Origin: an uncultured Streptococcus sp.
GTDB lineage: Bacteria; Bacillota; Bacilli; Lactobacillales; Streptococcaceae
Reading direction: 5' to 3'
Length of the DNA stretch: 7,961 nucleotides
Assembly: GCF_938036805.1 (NCBI RefSeq)
Contig: NZ_CALHWC010000035.1
Location: 1 to 7,961 of the forward strand
The notes below the pieces were generated by a model. The model had not been told where the DNA came from. It ran no database searches and saw only the letters and a list, made by a program, of their open reading frames with translations. Of the stretch, positions 5,480 through 7,961 are shown in pieces. The position numbers and the translations under genes are program-made. The number at the start of each line of letters is the position of its first letter. Position 1 is the first letter of the stretch.

Positions 5480-7801
5480 TTATTTCAATAGTTCATACTC
5501 AAATAATTTACTTTCAAGCTCATTTTCGTAGTAATCGGCTAGCCTTGTTTTAAGCTCCTTTAGTTTAGTATTAACTTTTTCATTATTAAAAATCTTTTTA
5601 CCATTGCCATCTTTGTATGAGGTATTTATCTCTAACTCAATTTGATATGTTCCATAATTATACTTTGAATTATATTCTGGAGTATCTTTGGCTAGTTCAA
5701 GTAATTCATCGAAGACACCTAACAACATTAAGTCCGCTCTATCAAGTTTCCCATATTTTTCTTGTTCGACCAATTCTTTACGGACTAGAGAGTTCTCATC
5801 TAAGCACATCTCGTTATTGTAAAATTTCCCATCAGAACCATGGAAGCTTAAACAATGATTTTTTTGAGATATGCAAGTCCATAACGTAGATTTTCTTAGA
5901 AAATCTATATCTTTTTTATACAAATCTCCTTTGTCGGCAGTTGTATAGTAAATATCTCTTTCATACCATTTTCTTTGAGGATACTGCTTGGCAACAAACA
6001 AAGCTGTCTGCTCTGCATAATTAGTTGTTCTAACTTGACTACCTCGTCCATGATATATAGCAATTCTAGTCATTCGTATGTCCTGCGGAGTAGTACCAAA
6101 ACCACTGGCTTCTATAACCGCTAAAATATTGTCATTATAGACAGGTTTCCCATAGCTTTTCAATGACACTTCTCTACCATCGTAGCCAGTAGCAATTTTA
6201 GATAATACATCTGTTTTTAACTTTTTAGAATAATATTCTCCTAGCGTTTTGTATACTTTTCTTACAGTGACATGCTTCACATCTTTAAGAATAGCATCCT
6301 CAGGTACATCAATGACTGCAGCTCCTTTTCCAGTTCCCCACTTTTTGTCATCTTTCCAAATCTCTTTAGCTGGAACAGTTAAACTTTCTGTTATGGTATC
6401 AACTTCATTCTTCCATTGTGCGACTAAAACAGAACTTTCTTGTGCTTTAAAATTCCCTCTATTTGCTAAAAATCCATCAACGAAAGTTTTTTTCATTAAT
6501 CCTACAGACTTCCAATACTTTACTGGTGCAAATAGGATGTAATAATCATGTTCGCTTCTCATAAAATACTTCTCAAACGACCAAACAAATTGATTGAGTA
6601 AATCTTTTGCATGACTACTATCCCCAGTAAATTCATCGGACATCAATTTTCTTATATAGCTGTATTTATCTTTAGATTTAACATTTCCTTCTTGAGCACG
6701 AGCTAATTCGCTAGAATAAGGGGGATTTTCAAAACCAATAATCGCAACATTTTTGTCATCTATGACTTCTTGTAATGTATTATGTTTTCCATCTGTTTCC
6801 ATTGGAATTGATAAAAACTCTTCTGCTAAAGCATCCCCACCTGTTACTAAGTTTCCCTTAACAGCTTTTACCATTGAAAGTGGTGGTATGATAGCTCGTA
6901 CCTTCCCAATATATTTGTTATACAAAACAAGCCATTCTTTTATTTCATAAGTATTCAAGATAACATGGCTTAACTCTTCCTCAGTTAAATAATGCTCTAA
7001 TGCTCCTGTACCAGCACATCTATCCAAAATAACATAGTCCATACCTTTAGGAAGACTGCTAATAGCTTGACGAACAAGTTTAGTTGCTTCTTTAACATAA
7101 GGTAATGGTGTATAAAACGCTCCTAAATCTTTTCTATTTGCAGGGTCATTTAATGCGTCCATCACGGTGTCAAAATCGCTTTCGTCTCCACACCAAGGTA
7201 AGATATAGTTTTCGACTATTGAATTAGATGGTTGTTTGAGCATCTCAAACATTTGAGATTTTGTTGTTGTTTTATCGTGACGGTATATGTAATTCGCCCA
7301 ACCTAAAATATTTGGAAAGTTGATTTCAAATTTTTGATAAACTTCCACATTGAATAATTCTCGTAAGGCTTTATTTTTAGGGTTATTTGGTTGAGATACT
7401 ATGAAATCAAATTCATTTTCAGGCTTTGTTGCATTTTTAAGTGTCAGTTGTTTAACATCTTTAGAGGCACTATTTGTATAGTTTTGCTCGATTTCAGTAC
7501 GATATTGAGTTGCATCATAAACATAGGCATGGTCTTTGCTAATATCAACCAAAACGATTTTGCTTGGTATTGGAATCCCACCCTTATTTCTCAACTTAGA
7601 AAGATAATGAATAGCTTGTACGAGAACTATGTTAAGGTCTGCAATGCTATTCTTAAACTCAAATAATGTACCCTTTACAATACCATCTGTATTCTCTGTT
7701 AATACATCCTTTTCTTCAAAACCAAATGTTCTCCAAAAGAACAGGTTGTCAGCTCTTTCGTTTCCAGATTGCCAACTTCTATCAATAGCTAGAGGTGTCA
7801 T
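5480..7801 (-). CDS. Type IIG-like restriction-modification protein: PD-(D/E)XK-like nuclease fused to Eco57I-type N6-adenine methyltransferase
   Basis: This is a 773-residue protein. Residues about 13-100 contain D39, then GTLFE48-F-K50, then Q62 in a helix, resembling a PD-(D/E)XK nuclease core. Residues about 220-460 form an N6-adenine methyltransferase. It has the R-x-x-L-GAFYTP cofactor entry motif (227-232), motif I LDRCAGTG (259-266) with the usual DPxxGxG changed to DRCAGTG, and catalytic motif IV N359-P-P-Y362. Residues about 510-720 have no known motif and are the likely target-recognition region. The C-terminus (about 740-773) is a charged helix. A single chain that methylates and cuts DNA next to an asymmetric site is the type IIG plan; the cutting activity is inferred. 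GGAGG sits 7 bases before the ATG, which overlaps the upstream gene's TGA (ATGA). An in-frame stop at 7823-7825 excludes a longer reading. The gene is clearly AT-richer than clpC, suggesting horizontal transfer. The alternative is a methylase whose N-terminal nuclease is inactive or serves modification-dependent cutting. Confidence 0.85.
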   Translation of the reverse strand: MTPLAIDRSWQSGNERADNLFFWRTFGFEEKDVLTENTDGIVKGTLFEFKNSIADLNIVLVQAIHYLSKLRNKGGIPIPSKIVLVDISKDHAYVYDATQYRTEIEQNYTNSASKDVKQLTLKNATKPENEFDFIVSQPNNPKNKALRELFNVEVYQKFEINFPNILGWANYIYRHDKTTTKSQMFEMLKQPSNSIVENYILPWCGDESDFDTVMDALNDPANRKDLGAFYTPLPYVKEATKLVRQAISSLPKGMDYVILDRCAGTGALEHYLTEEELSHVILNTYEIKEWLVLYNKYIGKVRAIIPPLSMVKAVKGNLVTGGDALAEEFLSIPMETDGKHNTLQEVIDDKNVAIIGFENPPYSSELARAQEGNVKSKDKYSYIRKLMSDEFTGDSSHAKDLLNQFVWSFEKYFMRSEHDYYILFAPVKYWKSVGLMKKTFVDGFLANRGNFKAQESSVLVAQWKNEVDTITESLTVPAKEIWKDDKKWGTGKGAAVIDVPEDAILKDVKHVTVRKVYKTLGEYYSKKLKTDVLSKIATGYDGREVSLKSYGKPVYNDNILAVIEASGFGTTPQDIRMTRIAIYHGRGSQVRTTNYAEQTALFVAKQYPQRKWYERDIYYTTADKGDLYKKDIDFLRKSTLWTCISQKNHCLSFHGSDGKFYNNEMCLDENSLVRKELVEQEKYGKLDRADLMLLGVFDELLELAKDTPEYNSKYNYGTYQIELEINTSYKDGNGKKIFNNEKVNTKLKELKTRLADYYENELESKLFEYELLK

Positions 7802-7961
7802 TTTACACCTCCAACAATTAACTTATCAAGTCCTAAAACAACATAAAAAACTTCCTCAAAAAAACGTGAAAAAGTCTGTTTTAGAGCTTGACAAAAAACA
7901 CGCCCGATTACATAATCAGCGTGAGCCGTGAGCCGTGAGCCGTGAGCCGTGAGCCGTGAGC
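7798..7961 (-). CDS. 3' end of an unidentified gene overlapping the R-M gene, with a heptamer repeat in frame
   Basis: One minus-strand frame is open from the window edge to a TGA at 7798-7800 that overlaps the next gene's ATG. Its 53 codons read SRLTAHG repeats, then ADYVIGRVF and a tail with ALKQTFSRFFEE and ending KLIVGGVK. I recognise no family. Two points support coding. The ATGA overlap is typical of coupled operon genes, and the minus strand of the heptamer has no stop in any frame while the plus strand stops every 21 bases in every frame. Against it, the stretch after the repeat is T-rich and could be an untranslated leader that is open by chance. If real, the product would be a partner of the R-M protein, but its function cannot be judged from the tail. 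Confidence 0.45.
   Translation of the reverse strand, partial: SRLTAHGSRLTAHADYVIGRVFCQALKQTFSRFFEEVFYVVLGLDKLIVGGVK
7806..7812 (-). promoter_or_regulatory. Ribosome binding site of the R-M gene
   Basis: GGAGGTG on the minus strand has its GGAGG core at 7808-7812, 6 bases before the ATG at 7801. It lies inside the last codons of the overlapping upstream reading frame, so initiation could depend on ribosomes ending there. Confidence 0.8.
7921..7961. repeat. Heptanucleotide tandem repeat (GTGAGCC)n, nearly six copies, running off the window
   Basis: The unit GTGAGCC is repeated perfectly: five full copies plus six bases of a sixth up to the right edge. The true length is unknown because the window ends inside the array. 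Seven is not a multiple of three, so each gain or loss of a unit shifts the frame. On the minus strand three units encode the seven-residue cycle A-H-G-S-R-L-T. Confidence 0.95.

Noticed and set aside
5221..5491. Two overlapping short plus-strand frames (64 and 60 codons)
   Set aside because: They begin within or just after a terminator, lack ribosome sites and run into the terminator of the opposite gene.
7871..7900. GTTTTAGAGCT stretch resembling the start of a type II CRISPR repeat
   Set aside because: A single copy with no matching remainder of the repeat, no spacers and no cas genes. The resemblance is chance.
7629..7931. Plus-strand frame of 100 codons ending in the heptamer repeat
   Set aside because: It lies mostly opposite the 5' end of the R-M gene, has no initiation signal and stops in the first copies of the repeat, which is closed in every plus-strand frame.

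Overview
The window looks like a streptococcal chromosome segment, most likely from the oral sanguinis/mitis-type group. That is inferred from the ctsR-clpC heat-shock operon with no mcsA/mcsB, the consensus AGGAGG ribosome sites and the NadR-type N-terminus at the left edge. Species cannot be fixed from the sequence alone. Nearly all genes read on the minus strand; one small membrane protein gene reads on the plus strand.

Right to left, in the direction of transcription, the region 5446-7961 holds a DNA-defence locus. It contains the 3' end of an unidentified gene carrying a heptanucleotide tandem repeat (GTGAGCC on the plus strand) that runs off the window. This tail overlaps, by an ATGA junction, a 773-residue protein. 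That protein joins an N-terminal PD-(D/E)XK-like nuclease region to an Eco57I-type N6-adenine methyltransferase, a type IIG restriction-modification architecture. A strong intrinsic terminator closes the gene. The locus is clearly more AT-rich than the clpC region and was probably acquired horizontally. Only the minus strand of the repeat is translatable in all three frames, and the two alternative frames stop just after it. Repeat-number change could therefore act as a translational switch for the coupled R-M gene.

Region 4566-5270 holds a small four-helix membrane protein gene (plus strand) with its own promoter, a near-cre site and a long-stem terminator. It diverges from the ctsR promoter, which has a CtsR operator directly downstream of its -10 box.

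Region 1218-4565 is the ctsR-clpC operon (repressor, then Clp/Hsp100 unfoldase), with a GNAT acetyltransferase as a tightly linked third cistron. CtsR represses this operon and ClpC works with ClpP in proteolysis.

Region 219-1196 has its own extended -10 promoter. It encodes an ECF-transporter S component and a DUF4430 lipoprotein that overlap by 17 bases, a probable membrane/surface pair for capturing a small ligand, and it ends in an intrinsic terminator. At the left edge a consensus promoter drives a truncated NadR-like nucleotidyltransferase gene. No RNA gene, insertion sequence or CRISPR array was found, and no gene-free stretch exceeds 300 bases.
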